From Saprospiraceae bacterium (GTDB lineage Bacteria; Bacteroidota; Bacteroidia; Chitinophagales; Saprospiraceae), in contig JALSGS010000033.1 of assembly GCA_026982695.1 (NCBI GenBank), forward strand, positions 62,001 through 126,000: DNA of 64,000 nucleotides, written 5' to 3'. Of the stretch, positions 9,031-17,603 are shown in pieces. The first letter of the stretch is position 1. Every line of letters begins with the position of its first letter. Under the pieces are notes generated by a model that was not told the origin of the DNA, searched no databases, and saw only the letters and a list, made by a program, of their open reading frames with translations. The position numbers and the translations under genes are program-made.

Positions 9031-10062
9031 TTATGCCGAAAAGTTAGGGAAATAGGGCCAATTAGGGGATGCCCATTGAATAGCATGGGGTAAAAGGGCT
9101 TCCACGTCGATGGCAGCACAGCGGAAATGGCCTTCTGGGCAACTTCTGCGTCCATGTAGGCCGCAAGGGCGACAGCGCAGCGATTGTGGGGTCTCTACTA
9201 CGGCCGATTTTTCAGATAGCGGGCCAAACCCAAACCACGGCACTGTACTGCAAAAGATAGCTACTACAGGTGCATTGACAGCAGAAGCCAGATGCAAGGG
9301 TGCCGAATCGTTGACGTAATTGACCTGAGCGCGTTGCATCAGCGCGGCTGCTTCCAGTAGGCTGAGTTTGCCTGCCATGTTGTGCACATGGGGGTGAAGG
9401 CTTGCTGTCTTGATTTGTTCACATGCTTGTATGTCGGCTGGGCCACCTAATAGCTTTATCTGCCATTCCAGAGGTAAGTTGTTGATTAGTTCTACCCACT
9501 TGGTGGCTGGCCATTGTTTGGTGTACCATACCGAAGTAGGTGCAATGCATACGTAGGGCGTATTGGTAGTAGGCACTTTTGCGAAATGGCGTGGGGAAGG
9601 GTACAAGCGGGGACGATAAGTGCCTGACCCGGCAAGTGGTTCGCCCAAACTGCAATTGCGCTCTACTTCGTGAATGGGTTGTTGTGGAGTGCCGATGGCG
9701 TGTGGCATGGCATGAGTAAACCAGCTGGAAAGAGGATTTTTGCGAAAACCCACCCGCTGGGAGGCCATGCTCATCAGCGTAAGCAGGCCGCTGGAGAAAA
9801 AACGCTGCAGATTGAATACCCAATCATACCGCTCTTGCCGTATAGCAACTCCCATTTGGATGAGGTGGCGATACTTTTGCTTGTGCTTGCGCCATACATA
9901 GAGGCGATGTAGGTAGGGATGATCTTCAAACAATTCCTCGTTGCCCTGGCGCACCAGCAGGTCGATTTGAGCGTGGGGCACTCTGCGATGTAGCTTTTCG
10001 AGCAGGGATGTAGCCAGAATGGCGTCTCCGATATACGCTGTTTGGATGACTAAGACCTTCAT
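9031..10062 (-). CDS. Glycosyltransferase family 9 (ADP-heptose:LPS heptosyltransferase-like)
   Basis: A 343-residue GT-B protein. The N-terminus KVLVIQTAYIGDAILATSLL is the standard GT9 opening. The C-terminal half has IAPTSVWYTKQWP, the KLLGGPADIQACEQI strand-turn, and the nucleotide-sugar site VNDSAPLHLASAVNAPVVAI. A Cys/His-rich stretch RCRPCGLHGRRSCPEGHFRC close to the C-terminus is usual in this family. It probably adds a heptose or similar sugar to lipopolysaccharide at the inner membrane; the true donor cannot be read from sequence. ATG 10062 starts the Rossmann strand; the frame runs nine codons further upstream. It probably forms an operon with the PorE-like gene downstream. A hairpin terminator lies only 17 nt upstream of its start. 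Confidence 0.88.
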   Translation of the reverse strand: MKVLVIQTAYIGDAILATSLLEKLHRRVPHAQIDLLVRQGNEELFEDHPYLHRLYVWRKHKQKYRHLIQMGVAIRQERYDWVFNLQRFFSSGLLTLMSMASQRVGFRKNPLSSWFTHAMPHAIGTPQQPIHEVERNCSLGEPLAGSGTYRPRLYPSPRHFAKVPTTNTPYVCIAPTSVWYTKQWPATKWVELINNLPLEWQIKLLGGPADIQACEQIKTASLHPHVHNMAGKLSLLEAAALMQRAQVNYVNDSAPLHLASAVNAPVVAIFCSTVPWFGFGPLSEKSAVVETPQSLRCRPCGLHGRRSCPEGHFRCAAIDVEALLPHAIQWASPNWPYFPNFSA

Positions 10063-10078
10063 GATGGCCAAAGAAACG

Positions 10079-10111
10079 AAAAACCGCACAAGACAGATTA
10101 CCTCGTGCGGT
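10079..10111 (-). terminator. Hairpin terminator or attenuator between the HNH-AP2 gene and the glycosyltransferase gene
   Basis: On the minus strand ACCGCAC (10111-10105) pairs perfectly with GTGCGGT (10089-10083) around a 15-nt loop. It is followed by a run of five T and then CGTTTCTTT. It sits 30 nt after the HNH-AP2 stop and 17 nt before the glycosyltransferase start. Confidence 0.7.
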
Positions 10112-10141
10112 TGTCAAAACACCGTAGACTATGTCGAGTAG

Positions 10142-10708
10142 TCAGCTAATCTCTTCAATTGTTCCATCTGGGTTTTCCTTGATAATAACGTTGAGCTTGC
10201 CATCTTCTCCAAAGAGCTCTCTCGATTTTTTGTTGTAGGCCAGTGCTGCCTCTTCGGCTGTGTCAAACATGCCCAAATGCAGGGATTGGCCGTTAACTGA
10301 AATGACGGCTCGGAAGCGGCGTCCTTCTCGGTACACACCGGTATAGCCCGTTTTAGAAGTGGTCTTGCGTTTTCGGCTGGCTACCGATCGAGATCGGTAT
10401 TCCAGATTTTCCAATCTGCAATCTAGCTTATTGCCATTTTTGGCTCCCACCAGTCGTTTTTCCTCCGTCTTCTGGTCGCGCAAGTACTTTTCTGCGATTA
10501 GTTTGTGCAGGTAAATCGTTTCGGTTTTGTAGCTGCCATCAGCTCGCTTCCACGTTTTTTGGAATACAGCACATCCACTCGAATGACGACGCAAGTTGTT
10601 GATTAAGTCTAACTTGACCAAATGAGGGTCTGTAGTAAGCCATTCAAATACATGGTCGTCGAGGATGACCATGTCATCGGAATTTTTGAGTTTGACTTTG
10701 TACAACAC
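10142..10708 (-). CDS. HNH-like / AP2 domain protein, probable DNA-binding protein
   Basis: A 188-residue protein. Residues about 65-110 resemble the HNH-3 homing-endonuclease fold: IYLHKLIAEKYL, then LVGAKNGNKLDCRLENLEYR. In active members the second part reads like V-D-H-x-N-G-N-K-x-D-N-R-x-x-N-L; here the His position is Ala (GAKNGNK), so catalysis is doubtful. Residues about 118-175 form an AP2/ERF-type DNA-binding domain: TGYTGVYREGRRFRAVIS, then HLGMFDTAEEAALAYNKKS. The start is GTG 10708; the frame has a stop upstream and the next Met is codon 13. AP2 domains in bacteria are mostly found in HNH homing endonucleases of phages and mobile DNA, but no phage genes are nearby. It may be a domesticated DNA-binding protein. 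A strong terminator follows it. Confidence 0.72.
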   Translation of the reverse strand: MLYKVKLKNSDDMVILDDHVFEWLTTDPHLVKLDLINNLRRHSSGCAVFQKTWKRADGSYKTETIYLHKLIAEKYLRDQKTEEKRLVGAKNGNKLDCRLENLEYRSRSVASRKRKTTSKTGYTGVYREGRRFRAVISVNGQSLHLGMFDTAEEAALAYNKKSRELFGEDGKLNVIIKENPDGTIEEIS

Positions 10709-10917
10709 GCTCTCTCTGATTTTGGTGATTAATTAATGTATACAATTTCCGTATTGGGTTTAAAAATATATACTAAGTACTGATTAAATGGAGAAAAAGA
10801 AATTAGGGGCTGAAAGGAGACCCATGTGTACTTTGTCTGGGAAAGAGCGGCGCGCCTAATTTCTGGAAAAGGATAGCTTGTTCCAAATATAAAGAGGTAA
10901 AATTTGTTTTTTTGCTT

Positions 10918-11967
10918 ATGATGGAATGCAGCGTACGATACATGCGACGATGTTTCGATCTGGCTCGTTTGGGCAAGGGCTTTGTCTCGCCTAATCCGCC
11001 AGTGGGAGCACTCTTGGTGTATGATGATGAGATTATTGGAGAAGGCTTTCACAAAAGTTGGGGCGGCCAACATGCCGAGGTGGAAGCTATACAGTCGGTC
11101 CCTGAGCATTTGCGTCCACTAATCCCCAAATCCACATTGTATGTGAGTTTGGAGCCTTGTTGCATCCACGGGAAAACTCCTCCTTGCATTAATTTGATCC
11201 TTGATCAAGGAATTAAAAGTGTTGTGGTTAGCGCGATAGATCAAACGCCAGGAGTACGGGGGCGCGGCCTTTCTGTACTTCGGGAGCATGGCGTAGAGGT
11301 ACATCAGGGGGTATTGGAGGCTGAGGGAAGGTGGCTAGTGCGCTTTCGCAACAAATGGGCAACTACGGGGCGGCCGTGGGTAATCGCAAAGTTTGCCCGG
11401 AGTAAAGATGGCTTTATGGGGTTGCTAGACAGACAAGTATGGATTAGCAATGCGCTGAGTTTTCGTTTGGTACACCGTTGGCGCCACGAGGTAGATGCCA
11501 TTATGGTAGCGACCAACACGGCCTTGATCGATAATCCCAGACTTACTACGCGTTTGTGGTTTGGCTGTTCGCCGCGTCGCGTCATATTAGATCGCCAGGG
11601 GCGTTTGCCGCATCACTTGCACGTGTTCGATGGGCAGGTGCCTACTATTGTGATTACCGAGCGAGCCCAATGTTTTCGCACTTTACCTGTACAGACTATT
11701 CAGCTCGATTTCGGCACTCGGTTCTGGCCTTCGCTTTTAGATCAGCTTGGCACTATGGGCATTACTTCCCTCTTGGTGGAGGGTGGGAGTAGGTTGTTGT
11801 ACAGCTTGGTTGAATCAAATTGTTGGGATGAAGCGCGGGTGTTTGAAAGCCCTATGGTATTAGGCAAAGGAGTAAGGGCACCGTCTTTTAGTGGTCGGGT
11901 AGTACAAAGTCTTTCTCTGGGCGACAATACTTTAACAATTTGGCACAATTTCAAACCTGGATGTTAA
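10918..11967 (+). CDS. ribD: Bifunctional riboflavin biosynthesis deaminase/reductase RibD
   Basis: A 349-residue cytoplasmic enzyme performing the second and third steps of riboflavin synthesis from GTP. The N-terminal cytidine-deaminase-like domain has SPNPPVGALLV, the catalytic HAE (H52, E54) and the zinc cysteines in EPCCIHGKTPPC (C81, C90). The C-terminal reductase domain (about 147-349) has WVIAKFARSKDGFM, DAIMVATNTALIDNPRLTTR and LLVEGGSRLLYSLVE. Length and domain order are normal. ATG 10918 or the adjacent ATG 10921 is the start; TTG 10912 is in frame but less likely. Other rib genes are not in the window. Confidence 0.94.
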   Translation: MMECSVRYMRRCFDLARLGKGFVSPNPPVGALLVYDDEIIGEGFHKSWGGQHAEVEAIQSVPEHLRPLIPKSTLYVSLEPCCIHGKTPPCINLILDQGIKSVVVSAIDQTPGVRGRGLSVLREHGVEVHQGVLEAEGRWLVRFRNKWATTGRPWVIAKFARSKDGFMGLLDRQVWISNALSFRLVHRWRHEVDAIMVATNTALIDNPRLTTRLWFGCSPRRVILDRQGRLPHHLHVFDGQVPTIVITERAQCFRTLPVQTIQLDFGTRFWPSLLDQLGTMGITSLLVEGGSRLLYSLVESNCWDEARVFESPMVLGKGVRAPSFSGRVVQSLSLGDNTLTIWHNFKPGC

Positions 11968-11993
11968 ACTGGGTTAAAAATAGGGACCAAACT

Positions 11994-12005
11994 CATGTAT
12001 ACATG
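11994..12005. promoter_or_regulatory. 12-bp perfect palindrome, possible operator
   Basis: CATGTATACATG is a perfect inverted repeat that lies 21 nt before the -7-like box at 12027, where a -33 element would be. Its core TGTATACA also occurs at 10737-10744, upstream of the HNH-AP2 gene. A regulatory role is inference. Confidence 0.3.
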
Positions 12006-12026
12006 CATTCTTTTTTTTTCAAAAGG

Positions 12027-12034
12027 TACATTTG
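12027..12034 (+). promoter_or_regulatory. Bacteroidota-type -7 promoter box for the thioredoxin gene
   Basis: TACATTTG matches the TAnnTTTG consensus and lies 57 nt before the ATG at 12092. No clear TTTG is seen at the expected -33 distance; a run of T (12011-12019) lies in the spacer. Confidence 0.42.
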
Positions 12035-12091
12035 TCTTTGTAGTCGGGTTGTTGGTAGGGGAATGGCTGAGAGCCATAAAACTGGAGTGTT

Positions 12092-12640
12092 ATGGGTAAA
12101 ATGAACCTTCTCGTTATGTCGCAGATGGCTGCATGTTTGGCGTTTTTTGCTGGGTCAGCACAGGCACAAGTGCGGTGGTTGTCGTGGGATCGAGCCATAG
12201 AACTGATGGCACAGCAACCAAAAAAAATGCTTGTGGATGTCTATACAGATTGGTGTGGCTGGTGCAAACGCATGGATGCCACAACTTTTTCCGATTCGCT
12301 CCTAGGCAACTATATCAACGAGCATTTTTATCCGGTAAAACTCAATGCAGAATCTCGGGACGAGTTGGTTTGGAAAGGAAAAATTTATGAGTTTGTGCGT
12401 TCGGGCAGAAATGGTTACCATGCTTTGGCTGCTGAGCTAACACGTGGTCGGCTGAGCTTCCCCACAATTGTTTTTCTCAACGAGAAGATGGAAGTCATTC
12501 AACCTTTGCCTGGTTATAAAGAACCAAGGCTTTTCGAGCAAATAGTCACTTACTTTGGTGAAAATGCCTATTTGCACATCCCATGGGAAGTGTATCAACG
12601 CAATTATATCTCACTAAAAGAGCGCCAAGCTGGCCATTGA
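12092..12640 (+). CDS. Exported thioredoxin-fold protein with CGWC active site
   Basis: A 182-residue protein with a signal peptide (about 1-26, ending SAQAQ) and a thioredoxin domain. The active site is TDWCGWCKRMD with C55 and C58. The cis-proline loop is RLSFPTIVFLNEKMEVIQPLPGY. It is the thioredoxin-like type found in Bacteroidota periplasm (resembling thioredoxin_7/DUF255 N-terminal regions) and probably handles disulfide exchange in exported proteins; the substrate is unknown. The long extra loop between the CGWC helix and the cis-Pro (about 75-115) is typical of this subgroup. ATG 12092 was chosen; ATG 12101 is also possible. Its own promoter box is seen upstream. It converges with the HerA-like gene, 36 nt apart. 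Confidence 0.85.
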   Translation: MGKMNLLVMSQMAACLAFFAGSAQAQVRWLSWDRAIELMAQQPKKMLVDVYTDWCGWCKRMDATTFSDSLLGNYINEHFYPVKLNAESRDELVWKGKIYEFVRSGRNGYHALAAELTRGRLSFPTIVFLNEKMEVIQPLPGYKEPRLFEQIVTYFGENAYLHIPWEVYQRNYISLKERQAGH

Positions 12641-12676
12641 GTACTTACCGCTCTGCTATGCCTTGTAATGGGTCAA

Positions 12677-14275
12677 TTATCTGCGCGAACTGCGTTTGCG
12701 TGTTCGCCTGCTACGGCGTCTGCTACTGCTTACGCCAAGTACGCCGAGTAGACCTCGAGTCAATTCTCGAGCTACAGTCCGGCCAATTTGTCGAGCCAGA
12801 GAACTGCCCATCACTTCTTCTAAAAGGCTTCTTTCTTTTCGACTTTGGGTACGTGGCCTGACGACTTTTGCCGCTTTTTCGCGTTGCGATAGCAATGCTT
12901 TGCGGTGGGCAGTACTCTGGGCTTCCTCTATCTTTTGTTGCAATATTTCGTATGCACTTTCCCGGTCGATGGGTCTGTTGTATTTACCCGCCAGATAGGA
13001 TTGGCTGACTAGTTGACGAATTTCTTCTTCAGTCAAGATATCCATACGCGATTCCGGAGCACGCAAAAGCGTGTGAACCAATGGTGTAGGGTGCCCCTTT
13101 TCGTTTAATGTGGTGACGAGCGCTTCCCCTATACCTAACTGGGTCAAAAGGCTCGGTACATCGTAAAACTCGGTAAGTGGATAATTGGCAGCAGCTTCCT
13201 TAATGGCCTTTCGATCTTTGGCAGTAAAAGCGCGCAAAGCGTGCTGTATCTTCAGTCCCAGCTGGCTCAGCACCACTTCTGGAATGTCTGTGGGATTTTG
13301 AGTGACAAAAAATACGCCGATTCCCTTGGAGCGTATGAGTTTGATAATTGCCTCTATCTGATCGAGGAGCACATCTGAGGCTTCATCAAATATTAGATGT
13401 GCTTCATCGATAAACAAAACCAGCTTGGGCTGATCTAAATCGCCTTCTTCGGGCATAGTACTGTATAGCTCGGCCAACAGTTGGAGCATGAACGTGCTGA
13501 AGAGTTTAGGCCTGTCCTGTAGGTCGGTTACACGGAGAACATGTACAATACCTCGCCCTTGCTCATCGAGGCGCAGCAAATCATCTGTATCGAATGACGG
13601 TTCACCAAAAAACAAGTCTGCATCTTGTTGTTCGAGTGCGACAATGCGTCTCATAATAGCACCTAAGCTGGCACTGCTGAATGTACCATATTGGGCTCGA
13701 AAGATTTCCTTGCCTTCATTGGCTAGATACTGCAATGTCTTTTTCAGATCTTTGAGATCAAGCAAAGGCATCTCATTGTCTTCAGCAAATTTGAAGACTA
13801 CAGCCATAATGCCAGATTGTGTTTCGTTGAGGCCTAAAATTTTGGAAAGCAAAATAGGCCCGAACTCGGCAATGGTGGCGCGTAATCTGGCACCAGGCTC
13901 ATTGGAAAGGGTGAGCAATTCTACGGGGCTGGCACTGGGTGTAAAGGGAAGCCCAATCAGCTGATGGCGTTCGTCAATCTTGGGATGGCCAGGGCTGGGC
14001 TGGGCAATTCCAGAAAGATCGCCTTTGATATCCATTACTAAGGAAGGTACGCCCTGTTTGGAGAGTTGTTCGGCCAAGATCTGCAGTGTTTTTGTCTTAC
14101 CCGTACCAGTAGCACCGGCAATTAGCCCATGGCGATTGAGGGTGGCTAGGGGCAAGCGAACATGCAAACCGTTGATAGGCTGTTGGTCGTACATCGCACC
14201 ACCCAAAACGATAGATGGCCCCTCGAATGAATATCCAGTTTCAATAGTACGGATGAATGTTTCCTTTTTGTCCAT
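12677..14275 (-). CDS. HerA-like helicase/ATPase, DUF853 family (YjgR-like)
   Basis: A 532-residue cytoplasmic P-loop ATPase. Walker A is GATGTGKT (54-61) and Walker B is KLVLFIDEAHLIF with D290-E291. The sensor-like strand GVFFVTQNPTDIPEVVLSQL follows. This layout matches the HerA/FtsK-like DUF853 family, proposed hexameric DNA-pumping ATPases; the cellular role is not known. The C-terminal tail is very basic (SSSRRRSRRTRKRSSRR), which could bind nucleic acid. The start ATG lies 37 nt after the stop of an endonuclease gene on the same strand, so the two may be co-transcribed. HerA ATPases often pair with nucleases, but DUF853 proteins are also widespread singletons, so the pairing is only suggestive. 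Confidence 0.85.
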   Translation of the reverse strand: MDKKETFIRTIETGYSFEGPSIVLGGAMYDQQPINGLHVRLPLATLNRHGLIAGATGTGKTKTLQILAEQLSKQGVPSLVMDIKGDLSGIAQPSPGHPKIDERHQLIGLPFTPSASPVELLTLSNEPGARLRATIAEFGPILLSKILGLNETQSGIMAVVFKFAEDNEMPLLDLKDLKKTLQYLANEGKEIFRAQYGTFSSASLGAIMRRIVALEQQDADLFFGEPSFDTDDLLRLDEQGRGIVHVLRVTDLQDRPKLFSTFMLQLLAELYSTMPEEGDLDQPKLVLFIDEAHLIFDEASDVLLDQIEAIIKLIRSKGIGVFFVTQNPTDIPEVVLSQLGLKIQHALRAFTAKDRKAIKEAAANYPLTEFYDVPSLLTQLGIGEALVTTLNEKGHPTPLVHTLLRAPESRMDILTEEEIRQLVSQSYLAGKYNRPIDRESAYEILQQKIEEAQSTAHRKALLSQREKAAKVVRPRTQSRKERSLLEEVMGSSLARQIGRTVARELTRGLLGVLGVSSSRRRSRRTRKRSSRR

Positions 14276-14312
14276 ATTTTGTGGTAATGCGTTCGATGGC
14301 TCAAATTAAAGG

Positions 14313-15161
14313 CTATTCCATGGCCCAAAGATCCAGGTCTATTTGGCTTTCTAACACCTTTTCCAGCGAGTCTTCCATGAACTGTGGGAAAAAATCTATT
14401 CCCGTGAGTTGTTCTACCGAATCGATTGTAGTGGCAAATGTGCTCAATGGGGCGCGTATTGGCTTATTGGGAATGACAAAAGCAATCCCTTTCAGTTCAG
14501 GTTGTGACAAATCTAAGATTACTTTGTAAAAAGCACGTGGTACTGCTACGCGATTGCGGCCAATGTATTCAATTGGAGGTAAAGAGGTGATGGGGCCTGC
14601 TATGACATACAGGTGCTTGAATCGCTTAGCCCAATGGCGGGTGAGCACTTCGAGATCGTGCCAAATGCCATTGTTAAATTCGCGATCTTGAGGAGCTATA
14701 TTGCTCATAAGGAAAGATTCCGACATGGCCTTTTTACTAAATGCCATGTCAGCTGCTGGAGCCAAGTGTCCTCGATCCCAACCTGAGCCCCGATAGTCTT
14801 CCGGTTCTGCCGATCCTGTGCGCACTTTAGGGTCAGGACGATAGTTGTCTTGGCGTCGAACGCGCTTCTTTCGAAGCTTGTCTCTTTCCAATTCCCATGC
14901 TACCCATTCGGCTATTTCCCAATCTTCTAAATAGGACAAGGCAAAATAATGATGCACGACCACTTGTCCAGTGGTAGACGTAGGTGCATAATAGGGGGCC
15001 TCTTCCGGAGAAGTGCTACTCGAATAGGTGTTTAATGCCAACCACAGCAGACCCACAAACAGGAGGGCAAGCAGAGCCTGCAATATCAATCGGAAGGCAC
15101 TGGACTTACCTCTTAACCCTCCACCTCTATGAGGTACGTGGCGAGAGTGTAGCTTGGGCAT
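14313..15161 (-). CDS. Membrane-anchored DNA/RNA non-specific endonuclease (NUC1 / beta-beta-alpha-metal family)
   Basis: A 282-residue protein. A basic N-terminus is followed by one membrane helix (about 24-43, LILQALLALLFVGLLWLAL), so the catalytic domain is probably periplasmic. The family motif DRGHLAPAADM is at 129-139 with catalytic His132. The metal-binding Asn region SNIAPQDREFNNGIWHDLE follows. The remaining core matches EndA/NUC1-type nucleases, which cleave DNA and RNA without sequence specificity. No immunity gene is obvious. It lies between rfbB and the HerA-like gene on the same strand, 120 nt after the former and 37 nt before the latter. It may serve nutrient uptake, DNA processing or defence; the sequence does not decide. 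Confidence 0.87.
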   Translation of the reverse strand: MPKLHSRHVPHRGGGLRGKSSAFRLILQALLALLFVGLLWLALNTYSSSTSPEEAPYYAPTSTTGQVVVHHYFALSYLEDWEIAEWVAWELERDKLRKKRVRRQDNYRPDPKVRTGSAEPEDYRGSGWDRGHLAPAADMAFSKKAMSESFLMSNIAPQDREFNNGIWHDLEVLTRHWAKRFKHLYVIAGPITSLPPIEYIGRNRVAVPRAFYKVILDLSQPELKGIAFVIPNKPIRAPLSTFATTIDSVEQLTGIDFFPQFMEDSLEKVLESQIDLDLWAME

Positions 15162-15281
15162 GAGCTATCGATGTTTGCTGTAGTGCTAAAAGGCATCCCA
15201 AGACGTGGCACATCAAAATTTTCTTCGATACATAGTGGTGCTCTATAGGGGATGAGCGCAAATATATGTTTGTCACTCATT

Positions 15282-16355
15282 TCACTGCGACTGTACGCGT
15301 TCGCGGTACTGTTTTTCGTAATATTGCTGATATGCACCAGAAGTGACGTGCGCTAACCACTCTTCATTGTCGAGATACCACTGGGCTGTGAGTCGCAACC
15401 CTTCTTCTGCAGATACCGTAGGCTGCCAACCCAATTCTCGCTTGATCTTACTGGCATCTATGGCATAGCGGCGGTCATGACCAGGCCGATCTTTTACGAA
15501 AGTGATAAGTTGTCGCGAGCTACCCTGTGCTCTGCCCAACAGCTCGTCCATGATGTCACATAGCTTTTCTACCAGATCAATGTTTTTCCATTCATTGTTG
15601 CCACCGATGTTGTACGTTTCGCCATTTCTCCCCTCGTGGAAGATGAGGTCAATTGCAGCAGCATGATCTTTTACCCACAACCAATCACGTGTGTATTGGC
15701 CATCGCCGTAGATAGGTAATGGCTTGTGGTGTTTGATGTTGTGAATGACCAAAGGAATGAGCTTTTCAGGAAACTGATATGGCCCGTAGTTGTTCGAACA
15801 ATTGCTAATGATAATAGGTAAACCGTAGGTATGGTGCCAGGCTCTGACCATGTGGTCGCTACTTGCCTTTGAAGCCGAATAGGGCGAGCGCGGATCGTAG
15901 GGCGTCTCTTCGGTAAATAGGCCTGTCTCACCCAATGAGCCGTATACCTCGTCGGTAGAGACGTGATAAAACAGCTTTCCTGCCGTGTGATCGCCCCAAC
16001 TATGTCGAGCTGCATCCAATAGATTGACTGTACCTATAATGTTGGTCTCTATAAAGGCCAGTGGGTTGAGGATAGACCTATCTACGTGGGATTCGGCAGC
16101 TAAATGGATGACGCCATCGAAGCCATAGCGCGCAAATAACTGCTGGAGCATTTCCCGATCTACAATATCGCCTTTGATGAAAACATAGTTGGGCGCCGAC
16201 TCGATGTCTTTGAGGTTTTCAAGATTGCCCGCGTAGGTGAGTTTGTCGAGATTGACGATCAGGTACTCAGGATACTTTTGCACAAAGTGCCGCACGACAT
16301 GTGAACCGATAAAGCCCGCTCCACCTGTAATGAGAATGTGCTTAGAATATGCCAT
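15282..16355 (-). CDS. rfbB: dTDP-glucose 4,6-dehydratase
   Basis: A 357-residue extended SDR enzyme that turns dTDP-glucose into dTDP-4-keto-6-deoxyglucose, the entry to rhamnose and other deoxysugars for surface polysaccharides. NAD-binding motif is [11 protein letters not shown] (about 10-20). The catalytic region shows [11 protein letters not shown] and [10 protein letters not shown] (the Tyr-x3-Lys pair), and ENYGPYQ-type sequence appears as [28 protein letters not shown] and [11 protein letters not shown] are typical of RfbB. It follows UDP-glucuronate decarboxylase by 53 nt on the same strand, so the two nucleotide-sugar genes form an operon. rfbA, rfbC and rfbD are not present in the window. 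Confidence 0.94.
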   Translation of the reverse strand: MAYSKHILITGGAGFIGSHVVRHFVQKYPEYLIVNLDKLTYAGNLENLKDIESAPNYVFIKGDIVDREMLQQLFARYGFDGVIHLAAESHVDRSILNPLAFIETNIIGTVNLLDAARHSWGDHTAGKLFYHVSTDEVYGSLGETGLFTEETPYDPRSPYSASKASSDHMVRAWHHTYGLPIIISNCSNNYGPYQFPEKLIPLVIHNIKHHKPLPIYGDGQYTRDWLWVKDHAAAIDLIFHEGRNGETYNIGGNNEWKNIDLVEKLCDIMDELLGRAQGSSRQLITFVKDRPGHDRRYAIDASKIKRELGWQPTVSAEEGLRLTAQWYLDNEEWLAHVTSGAYQQYYEKQYRERVQSQ

Positions 16356-16408
16356 AGCTTATATGTTCGTTTTGGTACAATGGTTTATGCAACTCAGTAA
16401 TGGGGTGC

Positions 16409-17368
16409 TTAATTCTTTTGCGACCCTAGACCTAAAACCTCTTCCTTGAAATAGGCTAAGGTGCATTTTAGCCCCTCTGAGCGAGGTACTTGAGGTTCCC
16501 ATCCGAGTATTTCACGTGCTCGGGAAATATCGGGTTGACGCACTTTAGGGTCGTCTATGGGTAGGGGCTTATATACGATGTGCGCCTTGGGGTTGCCCAC
16601 TAGCCGAATGACTTCTTCGGCAAACTCCTTAATGGTGATTTCATCAGGATTGCCTAAGTTGACAGGTAAGTGATAATCGCTCATGAGTAGCCGAAAGATG
16701 CCTTCTACCAGATCGTCTACGTAACAGAACGAGCGCGTTTGCGAGCCATCGCCAAAAACAGTAAGCCCTTCCCCGCGTAGCGCTTGAGAGAAAAAGGCAG
16801 GCAATGCGCGGCCATCATCTACACGCATGCGCGGCCCATAGGTGTTGAATATGCGTACAATGCGCGTTTCTAATTTGTGGTAGTTGTGATATGCCATGGT
16901 GATGGCTTCCAAAAAGCGCTTAGCTTCGTCGTAAACACCGCGTGGGCCTACAGGGTTGACATTGCCCCAGTAATCTTCCGTTTGTGGGTGAACTTGGGGA
17001 TCGCCGTATACCTCTGAGGTGGAGGCCACTAAAATGCGTGCATTCTTTGCCTTGGCTAACCCCAACAAGTTGTGCGTGCCCAGTGCACCTACCTTTAGAG
17101 TTTGGATAGGCATCTTGAGGTAGTCGATGGGGCTGGCAGGTGAAGCAAAGTGCAGAATATAGTGGAGTTGGCCAGGTACGTGTACAAACTTCGACACATC
17201 GTGGTGGTAAAACTCGAATCGTGCTAAGGAAAACAGGTGTTCGATGTTTTTCAAATTACCTGTCAGAAGGTTATCCATGCCTATGACGTGAAACCCCTCA
17301 GCAATGAACCGATCGGCTAAATGCGAGCCGAGAAAACCGGCAGCCCCTGTGATGAGTACTCTTTTCAA
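16409..17368 (-). CDS. UDP-glucuronate decarboxylase (UDP-xylose synthase), TTG start
   Basis: A 319-residue extended SDR enzyme. The N-terminus has [17 protein letters not shown]. Distinctive UXS motifs are [45 protein letters not shown] (Tyr-x3-Lys) and [14 protein letters not shown]. It decarboxylates UDP-glucuronate to UDP-xylose for envelope glycans. The start must be TTG 17368: an in-frame TGA lies two codons upstream, and the next Met would remove the Rossmann fold. TTG starts tend to lower expression. It heads a minus-strand run with rfbB, the endonuclease and perhaps the HerA-like gene. Confidence 0.91.
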   Translation of the reverse strand: MKRVLITGAAGFLGSHLADRFIAEGFHVIGMDNLLTGNLKNIEHLFSLARFEFYHHDVSKFVHVPGQLHYILHFASPASPIDYLKMPIQTLKVGALGTHNLLGLAKAKNARILVASTSEVYGDPQVHPQTEDYWGNVNPVGPRGVYDEAKRFLEAITMAYHNYHKLETRIVRIFNTYGPRMRVDDGRALPAFFSQALRGEGLTVFGDGSQTRSFCYVDDLVEGIFRLLMSDYHLPVNLGNPDEITIKEFAEEVIRLVGNPKAHIVYKPLPIDDPKVRQPDISRAREILGWEPQVPRSEGLKCTLAYFKEEVLGLGSQKN

Positions 17369-17538
17369 GGTCGGTCAGATTTTGTGATTTGTCGTGGGCA
17401 CAAGTTTAAGTATATTATTGAGTTGTGAAGCCACAACCCAACGGTGAGTTTCCCCCAGAGTGTACAAAAAGTACACCAATAGCATGTTAAAAGACTTTTT
17501 AATTTGGGCTACTGTAACAAGCTTTCTAAAGTTTGTAT

Positions 17539-17546
17539 TAACTTTG
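17539..17546 (+). promoter_or_regulatory. Possible -7 promoter box
   Basis: TAACTTTG matches TAnnTTTG and lies 57 nt before ATG 17604 in the 235-nt divergent gap. No matching -33 TTTG is found at the usual spacing, so support is weak. Confidence 0.33.
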
Positions 17547-17603
17547 TGTAAACTGAAGGTTTGCTTGCTGTTAACTGCAAGTGGGTGTCAAAAAACAGGT
17601 GTT

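Noticed and set aside
15113-15280. 55-codon minus-strand frame starting one base after the rfbB stop
   Set aside because: Overlaps the endonuclease start by 49 nt, has no recognisable motif, and its length could arise by chance.
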